Notes: generated by a model not told the origin, from the letters alone. Positions 8,147 to 15,741 are shown, numbered from the stretch's first letter. The stretch: DNA of 18,928 nucleotides from QPJE01 sp051747745 (GCA_051747745.1 JBNJGL010000046.1:1-18928); one strand, 5' to 3'. Numbers and translations are program-made.

Positions 8147-8776
8147 GTGAAAAAAGAGGAACGGGTATCTTTTTATTCTCACTTTGTTGGCTTTTTTCTG
8201 GCTATTATTGGTATGGTTATTTTGATGATAAAAGCCTTTGATAGTGTTGATAAGATTATTATCGCTGCAGTATATGGATTATCTGTCGTTTTTCTTTTTC
8301 TGGCGAGTTCTCTTTATCATGCCTTTAAAAAAGAAGACAATGAAAATTCTTTTTGGCGAAAATTAGATCATTTTGCAATTTTTGTTATGATCGCTGGTTC
8401 TTATACTCCTGTAGCATATGTTTATTTAAGTGGGAAGTTGCGCTGGATGATAATAATACTGCAGTGGAGTCTTGTTCTGGGAGGATTTATATTAAAATTT
8501 TTATATTTTAAAACTTCCAGGGTTGTATATACTTTAATATATTTAGTTATGGGGTGGATTGGTATCTTTACTCTTAATAGACTCCTTTATGCAATGCCAT
8601 TATCATCAATAATATATCTCTTTGCAGGAGGTCTATCTTTTACAGTTGGTGCTATTTTTTATATTTTAAAAAGACCTGTGATAAAAGTAGGTTTTGGTTT
8701 TCATGAAATTTTTCATTTTTTCATTCTTGCAGGTGGATTTTTTCACTATCTAATAGTTTATCAGGCTCTTAGTTAA
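8147..8776 (+). CDS. trhA: TrhA / hemolysin III family membrane protein (PAQR-type)
   Basis: Seven-helix integral membrane protein of the hemolysin III branch of the PAQR superfamily. In bacteria these proteins (TrhA) are linked to membrane energetics and lipid homeostasis; true hemolysin activity is doubtful. The 209-residue length fits. The conserved polar residues of the family are present: SSLYH (54-58), LDH (73-75) and the C-terminal GFHEIFHFFILAGGFFH with His186, His190 and His200, proposed metal ligands in PAQR proteins. The start is GTG at 8147 behind AGGAGG (8133-8138). Its stop codon overlaps by two bases that of the minus-strand gene at 8773, so the two are convergent with no terminator between them. 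Confidence 0.9.
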   Translation: MKKEERVSFYSHFVGFFLAIIGMVILMIKAFDSVDKIIIAAVYGLSVVFLFLASSLYHAFKKEDNENSFWRKLDHFAIFVMIAGSYTPVAYVYLSGKLRWMIIILQWSLVLGGFILKFLYFKTSRVVYTLIYLVMGWIGIFTLNRLLYAMPLSSIIYLFAGGLSFTVGAIFYILKRPVIKVGFGFHEIFHFFILAGGFFHYLIVYQALS

Positions 8777-8970
8777 AAATAGACGATAAAAACAAGACTT
8801 CCATGGATAATTGCTAATATCAATGTTAACCAGGCAAATATTGTGTGCATTTTAAAATTTAGTGATGCTTTGAGACCAAAGTATTTCTGGAAAAAATGTA
8901 TTCCGAAAAGAAAGGTTAAAATCAGAGAAGTTAAAGCAGTTATTCCTATTGGTATTATTAATTGGCCCAT
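8773..8970 (-). CDS. Small two-helix membrane protein with heme-like His spacing, unknown function
   Basis: A 65-residue protein with two hydrophobic helices (about 4-25 and 42-64). I chose the ATG at 8970 because AGAAAGGA lies 8 nt upstream. An ATG at 9006 would add 12 polar residues but has no ribosome site. Helix 1 ends with His25. Helix 2 has His42 (in KMHTIFAW) and His56 (in AIIHGSL), 14 residues apart, a separation seen in transmembrane helices that bind two b-type hemes such as cytochrome b. It resembles the heme-ligand helices of ferric-reductase-like and cytochrome b561-like membrane proteins but is far too short to be a complete one. It is the second gene of a minus-strand unit behind a secreted superoxide-reductase-like protein. 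The heme role is an inference; no characterised homologue is recognised. Confidence 0.7.
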   Translation of the reverse strand: MGQLIIPIGITALTSLILTFLFGIHFFQKYFGLKASLNFKMHTIFAWLTLILAIIHGSLVFIVYF

Positions 8971-8978
8971 ATTTATTT

Positions 8979-8986
8979 TCCTTTCT
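8979..8986 (-). promoter_or_regulatory. Ribosome binding site fixing the 65-residue membrane protein start
   Basis: AGAAAGGA on the minus strand, 8 nt before the ATG at 8970. The longer alternative start at 9006 is instead preceded by CTCCTCC, which resembles the anti-Shine-Dalgarno sequence and not a ribosome site. Confidence 0.65.
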
Positions 8987-8996
8987 GAATAAAGAT

Positions 8997-9020
8997 TCTC
9001 CTCCATTTAACTGGAGGAGA
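8997..9020 (-). other. Intercistronic hairpin holding a GGAGGAG sequence
   Basis: TCTCCTCCA (8997-9005) and TGGAGGAGA (9012-9020) form a perfect 9-bp stem with a 6-nt loop between the two minus-strand genes. No strong T-run follows it in the minus direction, so it is not a good terminator. It could reduce read-through, stabilise the upstream message or modulate initiation on the small membrane gene. Confidence 0.6.
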
Positions 9021-9027
9021 TGAATAT

Positions 9028-9372
9028 TTATTGAACACTTAACTTAGCTGTTCTATTTCCAAATTTATTACAAACTGCCTCTAATTTAATTATATCACCA
9101 CTTTTCACTCCCGGAATAATATAATGTAAATATTGTTCATTTTTATTAAATTGGGCTATAAAATTTTGTTCTATGTGTAGATTATCATTCAAAAAAACTT
9201 TGACATTATGGATATAATGATCACTGCTGTCCTGAGAAACGTGATTGACTATAACCTCCAGCATCATATTTTCCATGTTAAAGTCCATTTTTATTTCTGT
9301 AGGTGGATGGGCAAAAATTCCCAGAGAAAAAATAAAGACAATAAGGATCGTAAAAATAGAAATTTTTTTCAT
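9028..9372 (-). CDS. Secreted superoxide-reductase-like (desulfoferrodoxin-fold) domain protein
   Basis: A 114-residue protein with a signal peptide (hydrophobic 5-20, cleavage after IFA, mature start HPPTEI), so it acts outside the inner membrane. The mature part of about 93 residues resembles the iron-binding domain of superoxide reductases. VNHVSQDSSDHYIHNVKVF (H44, H52, H55) parallels their HPMxxxHYIxWI segment. EAVCNKFG (C101, N102) parallels their CNxHG, with Phe104 where the last His ligand should be. I recall similar short HPP-starting exported domains in clostridia and archaea. The incomplete ligand set means classical superoxide reductase activity is doubtful; another metal or redox role is possible. 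The start ATG at 9372 has AAAGGAGAG just upstream. A small membrane protein with heme-like histidines follows on the same strand. The family assignment rests on motif resemblance only. Confidence 0.6.
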   Translation of the reverse strand: MKKISIFTILIVFIFSLGIFAHPPTEIKMDFNMENMMLEVIVNHVSQDSSDHYIHNVKVFLNDNLHIEQNFIAQFNKNEQYLHYIIPGVKSGDIIKLEAVCNKFGNRTAKLSVQ

Positions 9373-9424
9373 TATTCTCTCCTTTCTTGATAAATTAGAA
9401 TTTCACAACATTTATATTAATATA

Positions 9425-9453
9425 ATTTTACATTTATTATAAAATCCCTGCAA
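9425..9453 (-). promoter_or_regulatory. Candidate promoter of the minus-strand pair
   Basis: On the minus strand TTGCAG (complement of 9448-9453) and TAAAAT (complement of 9425-9430) are 17 nt apart, a reasonable sigma-A type promoter about 50 nt upstream of the ATG at 9372. The region is very A+T-rich, so chance matches are likely. Confidence 0.35.
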
Positions 9454-9517
9454 TTTACAATCATAAATATAAATATTATTTTTATTTTCTGAAAATATTT
9501 TTTTTAGTAGCATAAGA

Positions 9518-9548
9518 TTACAAAAATTCTATTTTTGTATGTTATAAT
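9518..9548 (+). promoter_or_regulatory. Candidate promoter with extended -10 for the phosphohexomutase gene
   Basis: TGTTATAAT (extended -10, TATAAT at 9543-9548) lies about 32 nt before the gene start. A weak -35 TTACAA (9518-9523) is 19 nt upstream. The extended -10 can compensate for the poor -35 spacing. Confidence 0.5.
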
Positions 9549-9580
9549 AAAAATATAGAGCAATATAAGGAGGCGGTATT

Positions 9581-10924
9581 ATGAATGCATTTAAAGCTTA
9601 TGATATAAGAGGTGTTTACAACAAAGATTTTGATAAAGAGGATGTATATAAAATAGGATATTTTTTACCAGAACTGCTGGCTGCTGATAAAGTTCTGGTT
9701 GGTTATGATGATAGAGAATCAACACCAGAAGTTTTTTCTGCACTGGCGGATGGTATTACTGACAGAGGAGCAGATGTATATAAAATAGGTTATGCTACTA
9801 CACCTATGGTTTATTATGGCACAGCAAAACACGGCTATAAAGCTTCAGTTATGATTACTGCCTCACATAATCCTCCTGAATATAATGGGCTTAAAATTTC
9901 TCGTGAAAATGCCCTTCCGGTTGGATATGAGTCTGGACTTAAAGAATTAGAAGAAATGATAGAAAATAAAGATGTAAAACCTGTAGGAAAAAATAAAAAG
10001 GGCCATATTTTAGAACACAACTTAAAAGATGAATATATAGAATTTCAAAAAACATATCTGCCTGACCTGTCAGATCTCAACTTATCTATAGATATTTCCA
10101 ATGGGATGGTGGCTATTTTAAGTGATGCAATTTTTGGTGATCATCCTCATTATTTATACAATGAACTTGATGGGACTTTTCCCAACCATGAAGCTAATCC
10201 ACTGCTGAAAGAAAACAGAGAAGACTTAAAAAAATTATTGCTGGAAAAAGATTCTGATCTGGGGCTGATTTTTGATGGAGATGGAGATAGAGTAATGTTT
10301 TTGGATGAAAAAGGAAACTTTATTTCTCCTGATTTAATTATTGCTCTGCTGGCAGAATATTATATTAATCAGGGTAAGGGAAAAAATGTACTATATGATA
10401 TCCGCACTTCTCGGTCTGTAAAAGAACATATAGAAAAAATGGGCGGCAAAACTTATATGTGGAAGGTTGGCCATGCTTTTGCCAAGCTGAAGCTTAGAGA
10501 AATAGACGGTGTATGTGGTGGCGAACTTGCCGGCCACTATTACTACAAAGACTTTTTCTACTGTGATTCTGGTGTGCTTACAGCTCTGGTGGTGCTCAAT
10601 GTTGTTTCACGGCTCAAAAAAGAAGGTAAAACTATTTCGGAATATATTTCTGAGCTGGACAAATATGCATCTTCTGGAGAAATAAACTTTAAAATTGATA
10701 ATAAAACAGAAGTTATGGAAAAATTAAAAAATTATTTTACAGCAGAGGAAGAACCTATTCAATTATATGACTTTGATGGATATCGTTTGGAATATGAAAA
10801 CTGGTGGTTTAATGTAAGACCATCGAATACAGAACCTTATCTCAGATTAGTTGTTGAGGCTGAAAACAAAACACTGCTGGATAAAAAAGTAGAAGAAATT
10901 AAGAAAGTGATGGATATAAATTAG
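9581..10924 (+). CDS. Phosphomannomutase/phosphoglucomutase (alpha-D-phosphohexomutase)
   Basis: Cytoplasmic mutase interconverting hexose 1- and 6-phosphates (mannose and/or glucose), supplying sugar nucleotides for polysaccharide, lipopolysaccharide or glycan synthesis. The 447-residue length fits bacterial PMM/PGM enzymes. Domains in order: KAYDIRG at 5-11; the catalytic phosphoserine loop TASHNPPEYNGLK (Ser95); the metal loop DGDGDR (232-237); the sugar-specificity loop GGELAGH (313-319, where GGExSGH is usual); and the phosphate-binding RPSNTEPYLR (413-422). All four active-site loops are intact. GGE with an N-terminal KAYDIRG favours the PMM/PGM group over strict glucosamine mutases, but substrate preference cannot be proved from sequence. 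The ATG at 9581 follows AAGGAGG. The nitroreductase-like gene begins 50 nt after its stop and is probably in the same transcript. Confidence 0.93.
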   Translation: MNAFKAYDIRGVYNKDFDKEDVYKIGYFLPELLAADKVLVGYDDRESTPEVFSALADGITDRGADVYKIGYATTPMVYYGTAKHGYKASVMITASHNPPEYNGLKISRENALPVGYESGLKELEEMIENKDVKPVGKNKKGHILEHNLKDEYIEFQKTYLPDLSDLNLSIDISNGMVAILSDAIFGDHPHYLYNELDGTFPNHEANPLLKENREDLKKLLLEKDSDLGLIFDGDGDRVMFLDEKGNFISPDLIIALLAEYYINQGKGKNVLYDIRTSRSVKEHIEKMGGKTYMWKVGHAFAKLKLREIDGVCGGELAGHYYYKDFFYCDSGVLTALVVLNVVSRLKKEGKTISEYISELDKYASSGEINFKIDNKTEVMEKLKNYFTAEEEPIQLYDFDGYRLEYENWWFNVRPSNTEPYLRLVVEAENKTLLDKKVEEIKKVMDIN

Positions 10925-10960
10925 TGATTGATGTGAATTCAAGAGGAATAATTCAGAATA

Positions 10961-10966
10961 AAGGAG
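10961..10966 (+). promoter_or_regulatory. Ribosome binding site fixing the nitroreductase start
   Basis: AAGGAG lies 8 nt before the ATG at 10975. The in-frame GTG at 10924, overlapping the mutase stop, would add 17 residues with no family resemblance, so the ATG is preferred. Confidence 0.75.
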
Positions 10967-10974
10967 CTGATTTT

Positions 10975-11760
10975 ATGCAGATTCCTGTTAAACGATGGTA
11001 TGAGGCTGCCAGAAAGAGATATTCCCGAAAAAAATATCAGAAAAAGGAAATTAGTAAGTTTACTCTTAAATCTTTTGAAAATTTTTTGGTTGAGTTGAAT
11101 CAGACTTATTCTGAAGTGAGGATAGAGTTATTTAAAGAAGATATTTCGAATTTGCTTCCTGCACTGGAAGGCAAATACGGCAGAATTACAGGTGCACCAT
11201 ATTTTATGGCTGTATTCGTAGAAAAAGGAGGAAAAAATAGCTGGGAAAAGGCCGGATATCTTGGAGAAGCAGCAGTTTTAGAAGCTACAGATCTGGGGCT
11301 GGCCACCTGCTGGACAGCAGGTCGTTATAGAGAGGAAAAATCCAGGGTGAATTTGAAAATGAAACCTAATGAGAAGCTGGCTGCAGTTTCTCCACTGGGA
11401 TTTTCTTCTGAAAGTTATCTTTTTAATCAAAATTTTATCTCTAAATTATTCCCCAGACATGATAGAAAATCACTGGATGAACTGTGTGAGGGTGGTTTTG
11501 ATTCTGACTGGCCGGGATGGATAAAAAATGCACTTAAAACAGCCAGAATTGCTCCTTCCAGATTAAATAGACAGCCGTGGAGATTTAAGGTGGAACCAGA
11601 TCAGATTATAGTTAAGTGTAAGGGGACTCCAACTCCATATAGAAAACTGGAATGTGGTATTGCACTTTTACATCTGGAAATAGGGGCCAAAGATGGTGGT
11701 GTTAGTGGTTCTGTAGAATTTGATGGAGAAGGAATAGGAAGTTTTAAACGCAGCTATTAA
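10975..11760 (+). CDS. Nitroreductase-family protein (TM1586-like)
   Basis: Probable FMN-binding cytoplasmic oxidoreductase of the TM1586-type nitroreductase group, in which one chain holds two nitroreductase-like halves. The 261-residue product opens with an Arg/Lys-rich RKRYSRKKY segment (14-22), typical of the FMN-phosphate-binding start of nitroreductases. GAPYFMAVF follows, then GYLGEAAVLEATDLGLATCW, the usual central helix of the fold. The second half carries APSRLNRQPWRF, the hallmark of FMN-contacting residues, and a CGIALLHLEIGA helix near the end. The electron donor and substrate are unknown; the family name does not prove reduction of nitro compounds. It follows the phosphohexomutase gene by 50 nt and is closed by a strong terminator, so the two probably form one transcript although no shared pathway is evident. 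Confidence 0.82.
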   Translation: MQIPVKRWYEAARKRYSRKKYQKKEISKFTLKSFENFLVELNQTYSEVRIELFKEDISNLLPALEGKYGRITGAPYFMAVFVEKGGKNSWEKAGYLGEAAVLEATDLGLATCWTAGRYREEKSRVNLKMKPNEKLAAVSPLGFSSESYLFNQNFISKLFPRHDRKSLDELCEGGFDSDWPGWIKNALKTARIAPSRLNRQPWRFKVEPDQIIVKCKGTPTPYRKLECGIALLHLEIGAKDGGVSGSVEFDGEGIGSFKRSY

Positions 11761-11767
11761 ATATAAT

Positions 11768-11815
11768 AAACCCTGGAGTGCAGCGCTTTCTGGACTTCCA
11801 GGGTTTTGCTTTTAT
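11768..11815 (+). terminator. Rho-independent terminator after the nitroreductase gene
   Basis: AAACCCTGGA (11768-11777) pairs perfectly with TCCAGGGTTT (11797-11806), with a 19-nt loop, and is followed by TGCTTTTAT. It separates this unit from the efflux operon. The following gap to 11950 is A+T-rich; I see no convincing promoter or operator in it. Confidence 0.85.
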
Positions 11816-11950
11816 ACTATTAAATTATTTTCCTGAATTCATAATTACTTCACATTTGAATACTATAATGAATTTAAAATGTTAAAATGGAGGACAAACT
11901 ATTTAGTTTTATTAGTTTCTGCAATAATAATACAGTAGAGGGAGGGCCAA

Positions 11951-13009
11951 ATGGATACAAAAAGGGTCGTTATTTTTTTTATGATATTTATTTTTTTAAC
12001 AGCACCTCAGCTGCTGGCTGAGGAAATAGAGCTGGATCTCAAAAAAAGCATAAGCCTGGCAGAAGAAAGGAATAATGCTCTTAAAACAGCAGAATTATCA
12101 CTAAAAAAATCTGAGCTCGATTATAAAAAAATGAAAGCAGAGAATAGATTGAATCAGCATCAATCTGCTGAACTGGAAGCAGAAAAAAGTTTTATAAATG
12201 CCCAAAAATATTACAGCAGCAGCAGAGCAGAAATAATTAAAGAAATAATAACACAGTATCTGACACTGCTTTTAAATCAAAAAGAGATAAAAGCTCAGGA
12301 GTTAACAGCAGCTGCAGAGGAAAGGCTGTATAATGAAATGCAGCGGCGATTTGAACTTGCAGATGTAAATAGGATCGATCTTCTTGAACAGCAGACCACA
12401 TTTAGAGATGAAGAGATGAAACTTGAAAATTTAAAAGATAACTATCAGCAGAATTTAGTTGATTTTAAAAACAATTTAAAGCTGGAAAATAGTGCACTTA
12501 GTTTAGAAGAAATAGAAACAGCTCAGTACTGGGATATTACTGAAAAATATGCTGTTGATACTGCACTGCAGAATAATTTTGATCTCAAAACAGCAGAAAT
12601 TGATATCAGACTGGCGGAAATCAGCAGAAAAATAAAAAAAATAGATGCTCCAGAAATTGATATCAAAATAGCAGATATAATTCTTGCTGAAGCTGAAATT
12701 AAAAAAGAAGATATAATTGATGAACTAACAAGACAGGTAAAATCCGCATATCTAACTTTAGAACAGAAAAAAAATAGAATTTCTCTGGAAAAAGAAAGAC
12801 TTGATAAGACCAGAAGTGAATTCAAACAGGTAAAAAGAGAGTTTGAATTAGGGAGTGCTGCTCGGACGGCTGTGCTGCAGTATGAGGCTGAATTTTTTAG
12901 GCAGCAGTATAATTATCAGAATGCTATTTTAAGTTACTGCCTGGCAGCAGAAGAACTGGCTGATCTGCTCAATCTTGAGCCAGGAGTGATGATAAATGGA
13001 GAAAAATAA
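11951..13009 (+). CDS. TolC-like periplasmic helical protein lacking barrel strands
   Basis: First gene of the efflux operon. The 352-residue product has a signal peptide (hydrophobic 6-19, cleavage near LLA at 21-23) and two outer-membrane-efflux-protein (TolC-family) repeats. The long helices are recognisable: SISLAEERNNALKTAELSL (33-51), QRRFELADVNRIDLLEQQ (131-148) and, in repeat 2, FELGSAARTAVLQYEAE (298-314). In ordinary TolC proteins each repeat contains two membrane beta strands between its first and second helices. Here those inserts are missing in both repeats: residues about 60-80 run on as helix, and about 233-241 hold only APEIDIKIA. The product is therefore expected to be a soluble or peripheral periplasmic coiled-coil protein and not a channel. 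The reading frame is intact, with GGAGGG before the ATG, and it overlaps the next gene by 14 nt. Its role in the pump is unknown. Confidence 0.8.
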   Translation: MDTKRVVIFFMIFIFLTAPQLLAEEIELDLKKSISLAEERNNALKTAELSLKKSELDYKKMKAENRLNQHQSAELEAEKSFINAQKYYSSSRAEIIKEIITQYLTLLLNQKEIKAQELTAAAEERLYNEMQRRFELADVNRIDLLEQQTTFRDEEMKLENLKDNYQQNLVDFKNNLKLENSALSLEEIETAQYWDITEKYAVDTALQNNFDLKTAEIDIRLAEISRKIKKIDAPEIDIKIADIILAEAEIKKEDIIDELTRQVKSAYLTLEQKKNRISLEKERLDKTRSEFKQVKREFELGSAARTAVLQYEAEFFRQQYNYQNAILSYCLAAEELADLLNLEPGVMINGEK

Positions 13010-14423
13010 TTTAGAAATATTGATTATTCTGATGACTATTTTTTTTATACTAATTTCTGCTGCTTCAGCAGCAGGATCAGAAATTAATTTTAAAAATGCA
13101 GTACTCACGGCAGTTTCGGACAATACTGCTCTCAAAGAAAAAGAACTGCAGATAGAAAATATTAAAAAAGATCTGGAAATAATAAGGGCCAGACAGAGCT
13201 GGAAAACAGGAATATCTGCCGAATATGATGAAGTTTTAAAAGAGGGAGAATCTGGTGCAGAAAATGCAGTTAGATTTAATGAAACTCCTGCTGAAGATGG
13301 GCTGTATTCTATCAGTATAGAGAAAAATTTTCGTTCAGGTCTTATCCTTAAACCTGAACTTAACTATACAGGAGATGGAAGGGAAAGTTATCGGCTCAGT
13401 TTAAATTATCCTCTGTTTCCTCAAACACCTACCGAACTGGAAAAAAATTATTTTACTATTTCACGAGAACTTATACAGGCTGAAGAAGAATATAAAGAAA
13501 TGAAAAACAACAAAATTATTGAATGGATAGGCAGTTATCTTGAACTCCTGCGCCTTGAAAAAAATAAAAGCAATTTGGAAAAAAGTCTTAAAAAAGCCGT
13601 CGATAATCTGGAAACAGTAAAAGAGGAAGCAGATTTGAATGAAGCTGGTGAAGCAGAACTTTTAGCAGCAGAAATAGCTTTTATGACAGCCGAAAATGAT
13701 CTTCAGAATGCAGAAAATCAGCTTCAGAGCAGAAGAGAAAATTTAGAAATTGAACTGGGTCTTAAAAATAAAGATAGGCTAATTTTATCTGATGTGGAAA
13801 TGATCTATGAATATTTTGGAGAAATAGAAAATCTGGAAAACCTGTCCTTTGAAGATCTGCTGAAAGAGGCAGCTGCAGAAGATGGAGAGATAAAAAATGC
13901 TGTTCTGGATATAGAGATTTTAGAAAAAGAGCTTGAGTGGAAGAGCAGAGAAGATAATCTTTCAGTTTCCTTAAATGGAATTTATGATCATCAGAGTGAA
14001 GAATCAATAATTGGTCTGACAGCTGATTATGAGTTATTTGATGGAGGAGAAAATAAATTAAGTCAGTCACAGATCAATGGCAGGATTGAACAGGCAGAAA
14101 GAAAGTTGAATGATTTAAAAAAGGAAAAAAAAGCTGAGTTAAACGAAAAACTCAACAATGTAAATTATGCTAAAAAGAATTTTGCTAAAGAAAAACTGTC
14201 TTTAAAAAAATCAGAATTAGAACTAAATAATGCTCAGAAAAATTTTGCTGAAGGTCTAATAAACGGCAGTGAGCTGATAAATTTCGAAATTTCTTATTAT
14301 AATAAACTCAATTTAAAACAGCAGGCAGAAGATGAACTTCTTCTGGCCAGGCTTAATTTGAAGCAGACTTTAAATAGAGAGGTTATTGTTTTTGATGAAT
14401 GGAGGAAAATAAATGATAAGTAG
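12996..14423 (+). CDS. TolC-like outer-membrane efflux channel protein
   Basis: Outer-membrane exit duct of the tripartite pump. The 475-residue product has a signal peptide (hydrophobic 8-22, cleavage in SAASAA at 21-26) and two TolC-type repeats. Repeat 1 has helix about 30-68, then beta strands about 70-78, 103-122 and 131-141 (LNYPLF), then long helices to 258. Repeat 2 has helix about 283-318, strands about 321-330 and 337-348 ending YELFDGG (345-351), and long helices to about 462. The strands followed by PLF or LFDGG are typical entry points to the second helix of TolC repeats. Length is normal for the family. The start is ATG at 12996 with AGGAG at 12982-12986 inside the previous gene. 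The gene overlaps the previous gene by 14 nt and the next by 11 nt, indicating translational coupling. It is very rich in Glu and Lys. Confidence 0.85.
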   Translation: MEKNNLEILIILMTIFFILISAASAAGSEINFKNAVLTAVSDNTALKEKELQIENIKKDLEIIRARQSWKTGISAEYDEVLKEGESGAENAVRFNETPAEDGLYSISIEKNFRSGLILKPELNYTGDGRESYRLSLNYPLFPQTPTELEKNYFTISRELIQAEEEYKEMKNNKIIEWIGSYLELLRLEKNKSNLEKSLKKAVDNLETVKEEADLNEAGEAELLAAEIAFMTAENDLQNAENQLQSRRENLEIELGLKNKDRLILSDVEMIYEYFGEIENLENLSFEDLLKEAAAEDGEIKNAVLDIEILEKELEWKSREDNLSVSLNGIYDHQSEESIIGLTADYELFDGGENKLSQSQINGRIEQAERKLNDLKKEKKAELNEKLNNVNYAKKNFAKEKLSLKKSELELNNAQKNFAEGLINGSELINFEISYYNKLNLKQQAEDELLLARLNLKQTLNREVIVFDEWRKINDK

Positions 14424-15741
14424 ATATTACAGCAGTGGTAAAATAAAAGCTGGAATGTTAATTTTTATATTGCTGTTGAGTGCTCTGCTTTTTACTGTCA
14501 ATCTGTTTTCTGCATCTGAAGTATATGCTCAGGGTGGAGGAAGTGGACAGGGAGGCGGTGGAGGTGGTATGGGCAGTGGTGGTGAAGCTGCAGAAACAGA
14601 TGCTGTTGCAGTAGAGACCACTGTGAGTAAAAGAGGAAATTTTGCTGATTATATTTCTGTTAGTGCCCGAACAGAAGCCAGTGCAGAAGTGGAGTTAACC
14701 GCACGTCTGCAGGAAGTAGTTACTGCCGTGTATGTAGAAGTAGGAGATAAAGTTAAAGCAGGAGACCTTTTGATCGAGCTGGATGATAGAAAAACAGCCT
14801 TAAAGGTAATACAGGCAGAAGCATCACTGCAAAATGCACGGGCAAATCTGCAGTCTGCCCTCAATGGGGCTCGTCCGCAGGAGATTGCACAGAAAGAAGC
14901 ACAGTTAGAACAGGCAGAATCAGAACTCAAACTTCAGGAAGAAGATTATAATAGGAAAAAACAGCTTTTTGAGGAAGGATATATATCTCAACAGGAATTG
15001 GATCAGTCTGCAAATAAATATACAGCGGCCAGAAGCAGTTATCGTTCGGCTTTAAAATCACTTGAACTTCTAAAAATGGGTGTCAGAGAAGAAGAAATAC
15101 TTTCACTTAAATCACAGGTCAGGCAGTCTGAAGCGAATTTAGAGCAGGCGAAAATTGAACACGGCTACAGCAGAATCACTGCACCTATATCTGGGATAAT
15201 TTCCCAGGTTAATGTTGAAAAAGGTCAGATGACTTCTGCCGGTACTGCAGTAATTATTACAGATATTGATGAAATAGAATTAACAGCTTATGTCAATGAG
15301 ATTGAAGTTAATAAAATAAAGGCTGGAGAAGAAGTTAATATTAGTTTTCGTTCTTTAAACACTAATTTTTCTGGTATTGTTAAAAGCATTTCTCCAAGTA
15401 CAGCTGAGAACAGGCAGAGTTTTCCGGTCAGAATTATTGTCGATAATCCTGAAAATATAATTAAAGCTGGAATGTCGGCTCAGGTTGAACTGAAAACTGC
15501 TAGAGCAGAAAATGCTGTGCTTTTAAGTCAAAATGCTGTGATCGAAGAAAATGGGAAGAATTATGTATTCTTAATTGAAGAGGGGAAAGCTGTTAAACGG
15601 GAAATAATAATAGCTCTGGAAAATGAAGAAACTGCTGTTGTTGAAAAAGGTCTTGAAGCCAGCGAGGAAGTTATTACAATTGGTAAAGACAATGTCAGTG
15701 ATGGTACTCCGGTGAATGTTGTTAATCGGGGTGACAGCTGA
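14413..15741 (+). CDS. RND periplasmic adaptor (membrane fusion protein)
   Basis: Links the inner-membrane RND pump to the TolC duct. The 442-residue product has an N-terminal hydrophobic segment (about 13-33) followed by a Gly-rich linker (41-57). There is no lipobox cysteine, so it is anchored by the uncleaved helix or released after AQG, not lipidated. Domains in order: first lipoyl half about 92-130 (VYVEVGDKVKAGDLLIELD), alpha-hairpin 131-245, second lipoyl half about 246-285 (RITAPISGIISQV), beta-barrel about 287-360 and membrane-proximal domain to the end. The hairpin tip carries R181-x3-L185-x6-S192, the conserved RLS motif by which adaptors dock tip-to-tip with TolC channels. The start ATG at 14413 has GGAGG upstream and lies inside the tolC-like gene. 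Its stop overlaps the permease start (TGATG). Confidence 0.93.
   Translation: MISRYYSSGKIKAGMLIFILLLSALLFTVNLFSASEVYAQGGGSGQGGGGGGMGSGGEAAETDAVAVETTVSKRGNFADYISVSARTEASAEVELTARLQEVVTAVYVEVGDKVKAGDLLIELDDRKTALKVIQAEASLQNARANLQSALNGARPQEIAQKEAQLEQAESELKLQEEDYNRKKQLFEEGYISQQELDQSANKYTAARSSYRSALKSLELLKMGVREEEILSLKSQVRQSEANLEQAKIEHGYSRITAPISGIISQVNVEKGQMTSAGTAVIITDIDEIELTAYVNEIEVNKIKAGEEVNISFRSLNTNFSGIVKSISPSTAENRQSFPVRIIVDNPENIIKAGMSAQVELKTARAENAVLLSQNAVIEENGKNYVFLIEEGKAVKREIIIALENEETAVVEKGLEASEEVITIGKDNVSDGTPVNVVNRGDS

Noticed and set aside
8147..8776. Hemolysin III protein as a secreted toxin next to the exoprotein system
   Set aside because: It is an integral seven-helix PAQR-type protein with membrane-homeostasis relatives; the hemolysin name is historical and it is far from the tps genes.
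9208..9442. Two short plus-strand reading frames
   Set aside because: They lie opposite the 5' part of the signal-peptide gene at 9028-9372 and just beyond it, have no good ribosome site and give unstructured residue patterns; the minus-strand gene has a ribosome site and signal peptide.
11887..12036. Short ATG-started frame ahead of the first tolC-like gene
   Set aside because: No ribosome site, runs out of frame into the tolC-like gene and has no recognisable features.
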